Shown here one piece after another: positions 44,701 to 53,658 of a DNA stretch of 64,000 bases. The notes under the pieces were generated by a model that made no database searches, was not told where the DNA came from, and saw only the letters and a program-made list of their open reading frames with translations. Every line of letters starts with the position of its first letter. The stretch's first letter is position 1. Location: the NCBI GenBank assembly GCA_036561005.1, contig DATBQE010000217.1, positions 4,047 to 68,046 of the forward strand, written 5' to 3'. Position numbers and translations under genes: made by a program. This stretch comes from PKWO01 sp036561005 (lineage in GTDB: Bacteria > Pseudomonadota > Gammaproteobacteria > Burkholderiales > Burkholderiaceae_D).

Positions 44701-45575
44701 CCGGCGGCAGTACCTACAACCTTGACGTCTCCACCTTTACCGGCAGCATCAGCCTGGGTAGCAGCGGCACGGATACCATCAGCGTCGCAGCAGGCAATGA
44801 TATTTCCGGTGGGCAGATCACGAGTTCCGGTACGGCGGCCGCACTTTCCGTCACAGGGAGCGGCACGGTAACGGTGAGCTCGGCCGAGGCCGCGCTCTTC
44901 CATGCCGCGCCCTCAGCCATTGCGGCAGCCGGCACGGACACCATGGATGTCGCCGACGCCACATCGCCCATCAACCTGAATGCGCAGGAAAATGCGTTAA
45001 CCACGGTAGGCCTGCAAGCCGGCTCGAACACCGTCAACGTCTCGGTCGGTGCAAACAGTGTCAATGCCAGCGCTGCCGGATTCAACCAAACCATTGTCGA
45101 AAATGGTGCGGGGGGCAATACCTTCAATATTGACAATGGTGCGGCCACGATTGCCGGAGCAATCGACTCAATGCACCACGTGACGATCAACAATTTCAAT
45201 ACTGCATCGGACAACCTGGCTCTCACATTGAGTGGCGTCGCGCAAAATGCCGGCGAGCAGGACATCAGCGATTCCGGAAACGACACGTTTACTGTCGCAA
45301 ACAACGGCGTGATCGTCTTGACCAACTTGGGTGCGCTGCCGGGTTTCACGCTTTTCAACGCCACAGATCTTTCCAGCGCGGCGAACAATATGCTGCTCGC
45401 GGTCAATGCATCGACGGCTACCACCGGCGAGTATACGTTTGTGGTCGATACCAACCAGGGTGCTGGCATTTATGAAGTCCATATCAACTCTGGCGGCGGC
45501 ACAATTGACGGTATTCAATTGATCGGCGTCGTTCACGGGGTCGGCTCGTTCAATCTGGTCAACCTTGTAGGCTGA
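41766..45575 (+). CDS. Giant DUF4214 repeat protein (surface/S-layer-like), copy 2
   Basis: 1269 residues, a shorter paralogue of the upstream giant. The N-terminal DUF4214 domain is nearly the same (YATLVQELYVAYFGRPADVN, NFVTAVFESLFNRAPLAAG). A Pro/Thr-rich linker (TTTTPPPVPTPT) is shorter and less regular. Five units of the 121-residue repeat follow (about 335-960), of which the first and last are variant, then a C-terminal 300 residues that match copy 1 closely (TFVVDTNQGAGIYE, QLIGVVHGVGSFNL). No Sec signal is present, so type I secretion is the likely route, by inference. Ends matching and middles differing suggest the pair arose by duplication with repeat loss or gain. A CRP-type site lies upstream. 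Confidence 0.85.
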   Translation: MASSASYATLVQELYVAYFGRPADVNGWQNFEAALASANAPTTLTGLLSVYGTNAAVTSLIDAFGNSAESGHLYGTNIASSTTAAQNFVTAVFESLFNRAPLAAGLAFWSHALTSGNLTPGAAALSIAAGAGTADAATVANKLAAAADFTNDLATHGNVGLTAYTGAFAAAEGRTFLSQIDGSTTSTVYDAFASSTTNAMVNGSVPPPIQTTTTPPPVPTPTVALTVFGDTIHLSGTTAASTVTLTGADLANFPAATYGTVAELLTHSVTSVTDSGGNFTLNASGNSSATTFNFGTGAVSGADPASAAGITYSGVTTYVTSTHADTVTLSAATQNVTASSFGDTINLGNLTYTGTLNLNAGSGGTDTINANVGGNLSGATISGNGSGAQIALVLSNAGSETLNTAEYNTITSTTHGSISFAGTGGTDRIIFSNAGTVTAISNVGNYTLSAAGNTITLNNVAENVNGDANGGTDVVNLAALAYTGTLALFGSGGTDTVQVTVGGNISGGTVTGSGVAVALALSGAGAETLSAAEYNLFNAGGISGGSFGGNTITLSNAGTVTANVNVGNYHLATAGDTITLNNVADNVTGAASGNDIVNLAALAYTGTVAFGAAGTDSIHVTVGHDISGATITTGGATVGLVFSGPGTETMKTGQYNLFNAGGISGGSFGGDTITFSNAGTVTANANVGNYDLSTAGNTITLTNAADHVTGAASGSDTVDLAALTYTGTTAFGASGSDVIHVTVNGDIHGGSITTGGATVALVLSGAGAETLSTEEFNLFNATSITGGTAGSNTFTFSDAGTVTDNADVGNYHLSTAGNTITLTSDTDNVTGAAGGNDIVAIPQFSFGGTLAFGASGTDIVQAPTNGDFSGLTVSTGGATLELMITGVASGVPSGSTTTTEIYNEFTTGPHAGGIVFPAGGDTNPADYIMAFSDQGTVSDSANITNYYLNASVHSTINDIYTFTIANNAADNITEFSAATGGSTYNLDVSTFTGSISLGSSGTDTISVAAGNDISGGQITSSGTAAALSVTGSGTVTVSSAEAALFHAAPSAIAAAGTDTMDVADATSPINLNAQENALTTVGLQAGSNTVNVSVGANSVNASAAGFNQTIVENGAGGNTFNIDNGAATIAGAIDSMHHVTINNFNTASDNLALTLSGVAQNAGEQDISDSGNDTFTVANNGVIVLTNLGALPGFTLFNATDLSSAANNMLLAVNASTATTGEYTFVVDTNQGAGIYEVHINSGGGTIDGIQLIGVVHGVGSFNLVNLVG
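42770..44640 (+). repeat. Tandem 363-bp repeat array, five units
   Basis: Repeat landmarks (xxEYNLFNA codons) fall at about 42973, 43360, 43723, 44083 and 44461. The central units match those of the upstream giant gene; the first and the fifth are divergent. Confidence 0.8.
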
Positions 45576-45681
45576 TACTGGTCTGAAGCAACCGGCAGAG
45601 CATCAAACGCCGGCCCAGGCTTACCGGCACTTGCAAGGGTAGGCCTGCATACACCAGATTGCTTTAGACGCACAACAAGGC

Positions 45682-45707
45682 AATATCGGGACCCACGTCC
45701 CGATATT
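45682..45707. terminator. Hairpin between giant gene copy 2 and the porin gene
   Basis: AATATCGGGAC / GTCCCGATATT is a perfect 11-bp stem with a 4-base loop. A pyrimidine-rich, but not pure T, tract follows on the plus strand. It separates two convergent genes. Confidence 0.65.
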
Positions 45708-45758
45708 TGCTTCCTTCCTGTTTAATTCCGCTTTTTCTGTCGCCGGCTTGCGCGCAAC

Positions 45759-46799
45759 TCAGAATCGATGCCGTATCCCGACCGAGAAACTGTTGACCGT
45801 GTCGACATAGGCTGCAGCCTGGTCGTTCATATACATCGTGTAGATGTCGGTGCGCTTGGACATGTCGTAGTCATACCCCAAAGAGAAGGTCTTGTGGTCG
45901 ACCACGCCGTCCGTCTTGGCGTAAGACGCAAGGATGTTGCCGCGGCCGACGTTGATCTTGGCGCCCACCTGCAGCGTGTTGAGCGTTGAGGCAATGCCCG
46001 GCGTGTCGTTACGTTCATACTGGAAATACACCTTGGCCGGCGCAAAGTCATAGGAAAGGCCAAGCTGGGTCACCTTTTGCGTGCTGCCTGTGGGATAGAC
46101 GCCGACGAAGGAATTGGTCGTGTCGGCGGTGGTGTTTTCGTAAGCCAGCGTGGCGGCGAACGGGCCATGGAAATACAGCACGTTGGCGCTGTATGAATTC
46201 GAGATGCCGATCTGTCCGGCAAGCGTATAGAGGATGGTGGCGTTCAAGCCGTCGAAATTGGGCGTTGTGTAACTGATGGCATTGGAATAGCCGGAATCGG
46301 CGTTGATGACATTGCCGGCGCCGAAAGCGTTGTACGTGTGCAGGATGATAGGGCTGAAGCTGAACGAATCATCGAAGGGATTGAACAACAGCGTGGAAAG
46401 ATAAAGCGGGCTGATCTGGCGGCCGGCTGTGACGCGCCCGAAATCGCCGGTCAAGGCGACATTGGCGTCGCGCGAAAAAAAGGTATCGCCGGGAAAACGC
46501 CCGTCGGTGCCGTTATTGGCCTGGAAAAAGGTGCCGAGCTTGAAATCGGCTTTCATCCCGCCACCGAGGTCTTCGGTTCCGGCAAAATGCAGATAGGAAG
46601 TCTGGAAGCCTCCGTTTTGCAGGCTCGTCACACGCTGCCCTGTCGCGGCCGAGGTTTGCGTGTTGACGCCGAGATCGATGGCACCGGAAATGGTGACACT
46701 GGTTTGCGCCATGGCCGACGTCGCCGATATCGCGGCAATGGCAGCCGTGACGGCGATGTGGATGGCGGAAGTGGATTTTTTGCCGAGTTGCTTGCTCAT
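45759..46799 (-). CDS. Gram-negative trimeric porin (Omp32/OmpC-like)
   Basis: 346 residues. A signal peptide ends near residue 32 (TSAMA, then QTSVTISG), followed by the usual porin pattern of about 16 strands: GAIDLGVNTQTSA, LHFAGTEDLGGGMKADFKLGTFF, an L3-type loop (NPFDDSFSFSP), and the C-terminal Phe (GIRHRF) recognised by the Bam complex. It forms an outer-membrane channel for small polar solutes. The ATG giving MSKQLG is chosen because the signal peptide starts there; the frame is open 34 codons further. GGAG lies about 12 bases upstream, somewhat far. Its promoter should lie in the 450 bases shared with the divergent xdhA gene. Confidence 0.92.
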   Translation of the reverse strand: MSKQLGKKSTSAIHIAVTAAIAAISATSAMAQTSVTISGAIDLGVNTQTSAATGQRVTSLQNGGFQTSYLHFAGTEDLGGGMKADFKLGTFFQANNGTDGRFPGDTFFSRDANVALTGDFGRVTAGRQISPLYLSTLLFNPFDDSFSFSPIILHTYNAFGAGNVINADSGYSNAISYTTPNFDGLNATILYTLAGQIGISNSYSANVLYFHGPFAATLAYENTTADTTNSFVGVYPTGSTQKVTQLGLSYDFAPAKVYFQYERNDTPGIASTLNTLQVGAKINVGRGNILASYAKTDGVVDHKTFSLGYDYDMSKRTDIYTMYMNDQAAAYVDTVNSFSVGIRHRF

Positions 46800-47252
46800 G
46801 ATTGCGTGTGTCTCCAGGTAATGTTGTTTTATGCGGCCTGTATTTGTAGCGATGCAAAAAGAAAATGCAGGCCAATAATGCAAGAGCCTTACCGTCCACA
46901 TCAGGCAATGCCGCCGATACCTGTTATATCGCAGGCGTTATATCGGAAGACCCACCCCCTATCTCACAATATAAGAGCAGGCGGCGCTCTGCAATGCACG
47001 CCTTCATGGCATGGCTGATTGTGTTGCGCGAAAGAGACGTCACAGGCGCGCCTACCTTGCCTCACCTTTGCTTCATGTTTTTCTGACTAAGCGCTACACT
47101 GTAAAGAGCTGCCGGCGGAATCGAATTTCCCATTTTTCACTCTGCACACTATGCAGTGTTGCTGATAACAGACATCATTGTTTTCGTATAGCCAGCCTAC
47201 CCTCGAATGCTAACCTAGTCAGCACCTCGTCTCGCAAGCAAAGGCCCGTGTC
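46800..47252. other. Divergent promoter region of the porin and xdhA genes
   Basis: About 450 bases. It contains an imperfect inverted repeat (CTGCA-CACTA-TGCAG about 47140-47160) and two copies of GTTATATCG about 46924-46950. I see no canonical sigma-70 pair that I would trust. The xdhA ATG is weakly preceded by AAAGG. No coding region is evident. Confidence 0.4.
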
Positions 47253-48734
47253 ATGTCAGAAATAGTACGCAAGTCCATTCGCTTCTATCATCGCGGCACA
47301 GTCCGTGAGCTGGTCGACACGGACACCAATCGCACGGTGCTGCAACATTTGCGGGAAGACTTGCATTGCACCGGCACCAAGGAAGGGTGCGCGGAAGGCG
47401 ATTGCGGCGCCTGCACGGTTGTGATCGGTGAATTGCAGAACGGCGAAGTGCAACTGCGTTCGGTCAATTCCTGCATCCAGCTAGTGCCGACGCTTGATGG
47501 CAAGGCATTGTTTACAGTCGAGGACCTGAAGCAGGCCGACGAATCATTGCACCCTGTCCAGCAGGCGATGGTGGAATGCCACGGCTCGCAGTGCGGCTTC
47601 TGCACGCCCGGTTTCGTCATGTCCTTATGGGATTTGTATTTGCGGCGCGAACATTGCACGGGCGCACCGGCGCGCAAGGAAATTGACGATGCCTTGTCCG
47701 GTAACCTGTGCCGCTGCACCGGTTACCGGCCCATCATCGATGCCGCGCATCGGATGGGCGAATTGCCTTCGGTACTGCTCGACCGCGCAGCATTGGCCGA
47801 GGCCCTGCAAGCCTTGCAAAGCGCGGAGATGCTCAGCTACCAGGCAGGCGGTAAGCAATTCCACGCGCCGCGCACGCTTGCACAACTTGCCGAGTTGCGT
47901 GCCGCCCACCCTGCCGCCTGCATCCTGGCGGGATCAACCGACGTCGGGCTATGGGTGACCAAACAGATGCGGTCGCTACCCAACATTATCTATATCGGCG
48001 AAGTTGCCGAGTTGAAGCTTGTCCATCAAACGGATGGCATGCTGGAGATTGGCGCTGCGGTGAATCTGAACGATGCGTATCGCGCCTTGTGCCAACACTA
48101 CCCGCAAGAATTGTCCGAACTCTGGCAACGCTTTGCTTCGCTGCCCATCCGCAACGCGGGCACCCTGGGCGGCAATGTCGCCAACGGGTCGCCGATTGGC
48201 GATTCTGCGCCGTGGCTGATTGCACTGGGCAGCGAGATCGTGTTGCGCAGCAGTGCCGGCCAACGCCGCATGGCACTGGAAGATTTCTATCTCGACTATC
48301 AGAAAAAGGATTTGCACCCCGACGAGTTCGTCGAGGCGGTGTGCGTGCCGCTGCCGCGCCCCGGCGTGTCTTTCCGTACCTACAAACTGGCCAAGCGTTT
48401 CGACCAGGATATTTCCGCCGTGTGCGCCGCCTTTGCTTTCCATCTGGAAAATGGCGTCGTGCTCCAGGCGCGCATTGCCTTCGGCGGCATGGCGGCTACC
48501 TCGAAGCGGGCCGCCAGGACCGAAGCTTTTCTTCAGGGCCGCGACTGGAACGAAGCCACGGTAAATGATGCCATGCTGTTGCTGGCGCAGGATTACCAGC
48601 CGCTGTCCGACATGCGTGCCAGTGACGCCTACCGCATGAAGACGGCGCAGAACCTGCTGCGCCGCTATTGGCTGGAAACGCGCGCCGAGGCGCCGCTCGC
48701 CGGCGTTGAAGTCAACGCTTTCGCCACGGTTTAA
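47253..48734 (+). CDS. xdhA: Xanthine dehydrogenase small subunit (FeS/FAD)
   Basis: 493 residues. The plant-type [2Fe-2S] cysteines are C46, C51, C54 and C74 (KEGCAEGDCGAC); the second [2Fe-2S] domain has CGFCTPG and NLCRCTGY (about 113-155). The FAD-binding domain follows (LAGSTDVGLWVTKQ and GGNVANGSPIGD, about 215-330) and then the CO-dehydrogenase-flavoprotein C-terminal domain. It passes electrons from the molybdenum centre to NAD+. This fused A/B subunit form is the one usual in proteobacteria. Starts at ATG 47253, and the large subunit follows 23 bases later. It opens the xdhA-xdhB-xdhC-guaD unit. Confidence 0.96.
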   Translation: MSEIVRKSIRFYHRGTVRELVDTDTNRTVLQHLREDLHCTGTKEGCAEGDCGACTVVIGELQNGEVQLRSVNSCIQLVPTLDGKALFTVEDLKQADESLHPVQQAMVECHGSQCGFCTPGFVMSLWDLYLRREHCTGAPARKEIDDALSGNLCRCTGYRPIIDAAHRMGELPSVLLDRAALAEALQALQSAEMLSYQAGGKQFHAPRTLAQLAELRAAHPAACILAGSTDVGLWVTKQMRSLPNIIYIGEVAELKLVHQTDGMLEIGAAVNLNDAYRALCQHYPQELSELWQRFASLPIRNAGTLGGNVANGSPIGDSAPWLIALGSEIVLRSSAGQRRMALEDFYLDYQKKDLHPDEFVEAVCVPLPRPGVSFRTYKLAKRFDQDISAVCAAFAFHLENGVVLQARIAFGGMAATSKRAARTEAFLQGRDWNEATVNDAMLLLAQDYQPLSDMRASDAYRMKTAQNLLRRYWLETRAEAPLAGVEVNAFATV

Positions 48735-48757
48735 CCGGGACCAGACAGACCCATCGC

Positions 48758-51160
48758 ATGAATACTCCAAACGAAGCTTTCGCTCCTGCAATCGACCCTG
48801 CAATTGATCGAGCAAATGCGCCTGCAATTGCGCCCGACCTCACCGCCGCCGATGCCGCTCCCTGGGGGGAAGTAGGCCGGCGGCGCATCCATGAATCGGC
48901 CATCCTGCATGTGCTTGGCGAAGCAACCTATACCGACGACGTGCCGGAACTGCGCGGCACCTTGCACGCCGCGCTCGGCCTGTCGCAAAAAGCGCACGCC
49001 AAAGTCAATGCCATCAATCTCGATGCAGTGCGCGCCTCCATCGGCGTCGCGGCGGTCTACGCTGCCAAAGATATTCCCGGCACCAACGACTGCGGCCCGA
49101 TCATCCACGACGATCCGATTTTTGCCGACGGCCTGGTGCAGTATGTCGGCCAGCCCCTGTTCGTGGTCGTAGCCGATACGCATGACAATGCGCGCCGCGC
49201 CGCGCGCCTGGCCGTAGTCGATTACACCGAATTGCCGGCAATTCTCACGCCGCAGGCGGCAAAGGCGGCGCAATCCTATGTTTTACCCCCGATGCATCTG
49301 AAACGCGGTGATTTCAAGGCCGCTTTCGATGGTGCGCCGCACGTGGTGAAAGGCGAACTCTACGTCGGCGGGCAGGAGCAGTTTTATCTCGAAGGTCAAA
49401 TTTCCTACGCCATTCCGAAAGAGGACAAGACCCTGCTGGTGCTGTGCTCGACCCAGCACCCGTCCGAGATGCAGCATATCGTGGCGCACGCATTGGGCTT
49501 GCCTTCGCATAGCGTGACGGTGGAATGCCGCCGCATGGGCGGCGGATTCGGCGGCAAGGAGTCGCAATCGGCGCTGTGGGCTGCAGCCGCATCAATCGCC
49601 GCAGCGCATTTGAAACGCCCGGTCAAGCTGCGCGCGGACCGCGACGACGACATGCTCGTGACGGGCAAACGCCATTGCTTCCATTATGAATATGAAGTCG
49701 GCTTCGACGACAGCGGCCGCATACTCGCGGCCAAGGTGGAGATGGTGTCGCGCGCCGGCTATTCCGCCGATTTGTCGGGCCCGGTTGCCACGCGCGCGGT
49801 GTGCCACTTCGATAATACCTACTATCTGTCGGACGTCGATATTCTTGCCTTGTGCGGCAGGACCAATACGCAGTCAAACACGGCTTTCCGCGGCTTCGGC
49901 GGCCCGCAGGGGGCAATCGCCATCGAATACATTGTCGATGAAATTGCACGCAAGCTCGGCATGGATGCGCTCGACGTACGCAAGCGCAACCTGTATGGCC
50001 GCAACGACGAGGAAGGCCGCAACGTCACGCCCTATGGTCAAAAGGTGGCCGACAATGTGATCCACGAACTGATCGGCGAACTCGAAAGGACGAGCGAATA
50101 CCGCCAGCGGCGCGCTGCCATCAACGCCTACAACGCCAGGAGCCCGGTGCTGAAGAAAGGGCTGGCGCTCACGCCGGTCAAATTCGGTATTGCTTTCAAC
50201 CTCACGCACTTGAACCAGGCCGGCGCGCTGGTGCATGTGTATGTTGACGGCTCGGTCCTGGTCAATCATGGCGGCACCGAAATGGGCCAGGGTATCAATA
50301 CCAAGGTGGCGCAGGTAGTGGCGCAGGAACTCGGTGTGGATCTTGCTCATGTGCGTGTCACCGCCACCGACACCAGCAAAGTGGCCAACACCTCTGCCAC
50401 CGCCGCATCGACCGGTGCCGATCTGAACGGCAAGGCAGCGCAGGACGCGGCGCGGCAGATTCGCGAGCGCCTGGCAGTGCTGGCCGCCACGCTGATGAGC
50501 GGGAGTGCCGACGACGTGCGCTTTACCGCAGACCAGGTCAGCCTCGGCACGCACACCATGCCCTTCCCTGCCCTCGTGCAAAAAGCCTACATGGCGCGCA
50601 TCCAGCTCTGGTCCGATGGCTTCTATGCCACGCCCGGCCTGCATTGGGATGCCAGGAGCATGACCGGCAACCCGTTCTATTACTTTGCCTACGGCGCTGC
50701 AGTTGCCGAGGTAGTGGTCGACACGCTCACCGGCGAATGGAAACTGCTGCGCGCCGATGCCTTGTATGACGCCGGCAATTCGCTCAATCCGGCTATCGAT
50801 ATCGGGCAGGTCGAAGGCGCTTTCATCCAGGGCATGGGATGGTTGACCACGGAAGAGTTGTGGTGGAACAAGGCCGGCAAGTTGATGACGCATGCGCCCT
50901 CCACGTACAAAATCCCCGGCATCTCCGATTGCCCGCAGGATTTTCGGGTGCGTCTGTTCAACAATCGTAATGCGGCCGACAGCATCCACCGTTCGAAGGC
51001 AGTCGGCGAACCGCCGCTGCTGCTGCCGTTCTCGGTATTCTTTGCGATTCGCGATGCAGTGTCGAGCATCGGCGCTCACAAGGTGAACCCGCCCCTGAAT
51101 GCGCCGGCCACCAGCGAAGCCATCCTGAACGCGGTGGAAGCCGTGCAGGCGGCTGCTTGA
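48758..51160 (+). CDS. xdhB: Xanthine dehydrogenase large subunit (molybdopterin)
   Basis: 800 residues. The molybdopterin-binding region contains GGGFGGKE (about 261) and TAFRGFGGPQG (about 375), the segment GGTEMGQGINTKVAQ (about 505), and the catalytic Glu is in GEPPLLL (about 750). It oxidises hypoxanthine to xanthine and urate. The first 35 residues are Asp/Ala-rich and lie before the family homology. The stop overlaps the region just before xdhC, so translation is tightly linked. An oxotransferase with a different purine substrate cannot be fully excluded, but the guanine deaminase downstream supports xanthine. Confidence 0.95.
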   Translation: MNTPNEAFAPAIDPAIDRANAPAIAPDLTAADAAPWGEVGRRRIHESAILHVLGEATYTDDVPELRGTLHAALGLSQKAHAKVNAINLDAVRASIGVAAVYAAKDIPGTNDCGPIIHDDPIFADGLVQYVGQPLFVVVADTHDNARRAARLAVVDYTELPAILTPQAAKAAQSYVLPPMHLKRGDFKAAFDGAPHVVKGELYVGGQEQFYLEGQISYAIPKEDKTLLVLCSTQHPSEMQHIVAHALGLPSHSVTVECRRMGGGFGGKESQSALWAAAASIAAAHLKRPVKLRADRDDDMLVTGKRHCFHYEYEVGFDDSGRILAAKVEMVSRAGYSADLSGPVATRAVCHFDNTYYLSDVDILALCGRTNTQSNTAFRGFGGPQGAIAIEYIVDEIARKLGMDALDVRKRNLYGRNDEEGRNVTPYGQKVADNVIHELIGELERTSEYRQRRAAINAYNARSPVLKKGLALTPVKFGIAFNLTHLNQAGALVHVYVDGSVLVNHGGTEMGQGINTKVAQVVAQELGVDLAHVRVTATDTSKVANTSATAASTGADLNGKAAQDAARQIRERLAVLAATLMSGSADDVRFTADQVSLGTHTMPFPALVQKAYMARIQLWSDGFYATPGLHWDARSMTGNPFYYFAYGAAVAEVVVDTLTGEWKLLRADALYDAGNSLNPAIDIGQVEGAFIQGMGWLTTEELWWNKAGKLMTHAPSTYKIPGISDCPQDFRVRLFNNRNAADSIHRSKAVGEPPLLLPFSVFFAIRDAVSSIGAHKVNPPLNAPATSEAILNAVEAVQAAA

Positions 51161-51174
51161 AAAAGGATGCGACC

Positions 51175-52245
51175 ATGAGCCATTGGCTGGATATCTGCGA
51201 AGACGCGACAACACCTTGCGTGCTGGTCACCGTGGCCGCCGTCGATGGCTCAGGCCCGCGCGAAACCGGCGCCAAGATGGTCGTCACTGCCGGACAGCAA
51301 TTCGACACCATCGGCGGCGGCCATCTGGAAATGCGTGCCTGCGAAGTGGCGCGTGAGATGCTCGATGCCGCAGGCGAGGTGGCACCGCGCCGCGTGGAAC
51401 GGTTTGCGCTGGGGCCGGGACTGGGGCAATGCTGCGGCGGCGTGGTGTATCTGGCGTTTGAATTGATCAATGAGGCTACGCGCCGTGATTTGCGCGTCAT
51501 GCGCGCGCGACTGCGCGAGCGTGAGGATACCTGGCGCCTGATTTTCATCGACGGCGATTCGCCCTCGATGCTTTTTACGCACGAGCAGGCGCCAATCAAT
51601 GCGATCAGCGCATCTGGCCTCCCGGTCGAATTCAACATCGGGCGCCCTTGCCACATCCTGCGCGACGCCCAGGGACATCGCTGGCTGATCGACCCGTGTC
51701 TGGCGCCGCGTCCTCACCTTGTCTTGTTCGGCGCCGGCCACGTCGGCGCGGCCATCGTGCGCGCACTGGCTGATCTGCCCTGCCATGTCACCTGGGTAGA
51801 CGAGCGCGAGGACTTGTTCCCCGCCGGCATTCCTGCCAACGTGACTGTGGAGGCGACCGACACACCTGAAGTCCTCGCCGTGACAGCCGCAGCAGGTTCG
51901 ACCTTTCTGGTTCTCACGCACAGCCATGCGTTAGACCAGCGCCTGGCTGAGCATATCCTGCGCCGCCCCGGCAACGACTGGTTCGGCCTGATCGGTTCGC
52001 GCACCAAGCGCGTGCAGTTCGAACGCCGCTTGGGCGAGCGCGGCATTGCGCGCGCCAAGCTCGACGCCATGGTGTGCCCCATCGGCATAGCCGGTATCAC
52101 CGGCAAGGAACCAGCCGTGATCGCTGCCGCCGTGACGGCACAATTGTTGCAAGTTTGGGAAGCGGCAGCCCGCAATCCGGCCCGGCTGGAAACCCAGACC
52201 GTGCAGCCGATCTCCGAATCGGACCTCAGAACCGCTGCTGCTTAA
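51175..52245 (+). CDS. xdhC: Xanthine dehydrogenase accessory protein XdhC
   Basis: 356 residues. The N-terminal XdhC domain shows the pattern PCVLVTVAAVDGSGPRETGAK, with an FDTIGGGHLE motif and the Cys pair QCCGG, and the C-terminal part is a Rossmann-like domain (LVLFGAGHVGAA). It binds molybdopterin cofactor and inserts sulfurated Moco into XdhB. It lies 14 bases after xdhB; AAGGA is 6-8 bases upstream of the chosen ATG, and the TTG start overlapping the xdhB stop is less likely. Order A-B-C is the classical operon order. Confidence 0.93.
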   Translation: MSHWLDICEDATTPCVLVTVAAVDGSGPRETGAKMVVTAGQQFDTIGGGHLEMRACEVAREMLDAAGEVAPRRVERFALGPGLGQCCGGVVYLAFELINEATRRDLRVMRARLREREDTWRLIFIDGDSPSMLFTHEQAPINAISASGLPVEFNIGRPCHILRDAQGHRWLIDPCLAPRPHLVLFGAGHVGAAIVRALADLPCHVTWVDEREDLFPAGIPANVTVEATDTPEVLAVTAAAGSTFLVLTHSHALDQRLAEHILRRPGNDWFGLIGSRTKRVQFERRLGERGIARAKLDAMVCPIGIAGITGKEPAVIAAAVTAQLLQVWEAAARNPARLETQTVQPISESDLRTAAA

Positions 52246-52320
52246 CCAACGGCAAGATAAAGAGCGGCACGCTCGCGCCGTTCCGATTCCAAGTAGAATT
52301 TGAGACAACCAAGAAATTCC

Positions 52321-53658
52321 ATGACTGCAACCACCACACAGGGCGACGGCATCCATGCCTACCGCGCCAGCATCCTGCACTTCATCGCCGACCCGGCGCT
52401 GCATGCGCATTCCTACGAATGGTTCGAAGACGGCTTGCTGATTGCCGACGGCGGCCTGATCAAGGCCGTCGGCGACTATGCCAAGCTGCGCGCCGGCCTG
52501 ACACCTACCACGCCGCTGCACGACTACAGCGGCAAGCTGATCATCCCCGGCTTCATCGACACACATATCCATTACCCGCAAACCGACATGATCGCCTCGC
52601 CGGCACCGGGTTTGTTGCCGTGGCTCGACACCTATACGTTTCCGACCGAGCGGCAATTCGCCAACCCCGAACACGCCGACGACGTGGCCGATTTTTTCAT
52701 TCGCGAACTGCTGCGCTGCGGCACCACCACGGCGATGGTCTATTGCACGGTACACAGTGCCTCGGTGGAAGCGTTTTTCACGCAAAGCGAAGCGCGCAAT
52801 TTGCGCATGGCGGCGGGCAAGGTCTTGATGGACCGCAACTGCCCGGAATTCCTGCAAGACACCGCCGAGAGCGGCGCGCACGACAGTGAAGTGCTGATCA
52901 AGAAGTGGCACAAGCGCGGTCGCCAGATGTACGCCATCACGCCGCGTTTCGCGCCGACTTCGAGCGACGCGCAAATGCAACTGGCAGGAGAACTTGCCGC
53001 GAAGTATCCTGATACCTACCTGCAAACCCACGTGGCGGAAAACACCGACGAAGTGGCCTGGGTCAAGTCGCTGTATCCGCACGCGCGCAGCTACCTTGAC
53101 GTGTATGACCGGTTCGGCATGCTGCGCCCGCGCGCAATGTATGCCCATTGCATCTGGCTCGAAGATGCCGACCGCGCGCGCATGGCGGAAACGCAATCGG
53201 CCATTTCAATGTGCGCGACTTCGAATCTGTTCCTCGGTAGCGGCCTGTTCGATTTTGGCCGGGCCGATGCGGCGCAGGTGCCGCTGTCGCTGGCTACCGA
53301 TGTCGGCGGGGGAACGTCATTTTCCATGCTGCAAACGATGAACGAAACCTACAAGGTGGCGCGCATGGGTGGCACCTATCTGCCGGCGCTACGCATGTTC
53401 TACCTCGCCACGCTGGGCGGCGCGCGCAGTATGCAACTCGAAGGCATCATCGGCAATTTCCGCTTCGGCAACGAGGCCGATTTCATCGTGCTCGATCCGC
53501 AAGCCACGCCGCTGCTCACGCGCCGCAGCGCGCGCACCAACAGCCTGGAAGAATTGCTGTTCGCCTTGGCCCTGCTGGGCGACGACCGCACCGTGGCAGC
53601 CACCTTTGCCGCCGGCCGATGCGTGCATCTGCGTGACAGCACCAGGATCATGTCGTGA
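52321..53658 (+). CDS. guaD: Guanine deaminase
   Basis: 445 residues of the amidohydrolase family. The first metal motif is FIDTHIHYPQTDM, and guanine deaminase marks TYTFPTERQFA and the downstream metal His in MYAHCIWL are present, with the final Asp region TDVGGGTSFSM. It turns guanine into xanthine, feeding the xanthine dehydrogenase encoded upstream. The ATG (MTATTT) is chosen because an in-frame start seven codons earlier would lie in unrelated sequence and the family N-terminus is variable. It starts 75 bases after xdhC. Its TGA overlaps the GTG start of the following gene. Confidence 0.94.
   Translation: MTATTTQGDGIHAYRASILHFIADPALHAHSYEWFEDGLLIADGGLIKAVGDYAKLRAGLTPTTPLHDYSGKLIIPGFIDTHIHYPQTDMIASPAPGLLPWLDTYTFPTERQFANPEHADDVADFFIRELLRCGTTTAMVYCTVHSASVEAFFTQSEARNLRMAAGKVLMDRNCPEFLQDTAESGAHDSEVLIKKWHKRGRQMYAITPRFAPTSSDAQMQLAGELAAKYPDTYLQTHVAENTDEVAWVKSLYPHARSYLDVYDRFGMLRPRAMYAHCIWLEDADRARMAETQSAISMCATSNLFLGSGLFDFGRADAAQVPLSLATDVGGGTSFSMLQTMNETYKVARMGGTYLPALRMFYLATLGGARSMQLEGIIGNFRFGNEADFIVLDPQATPLLTRRSARTNSLEELLFALALLGDDRTVAATFAAGRCVHLRDSTRIMS

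Noticed and set aside
49874..53196. Long minus-strand frames over xdhB, xdhC and guaD
   Set aside because: Antisense shadows of three well-conserved enzymes.
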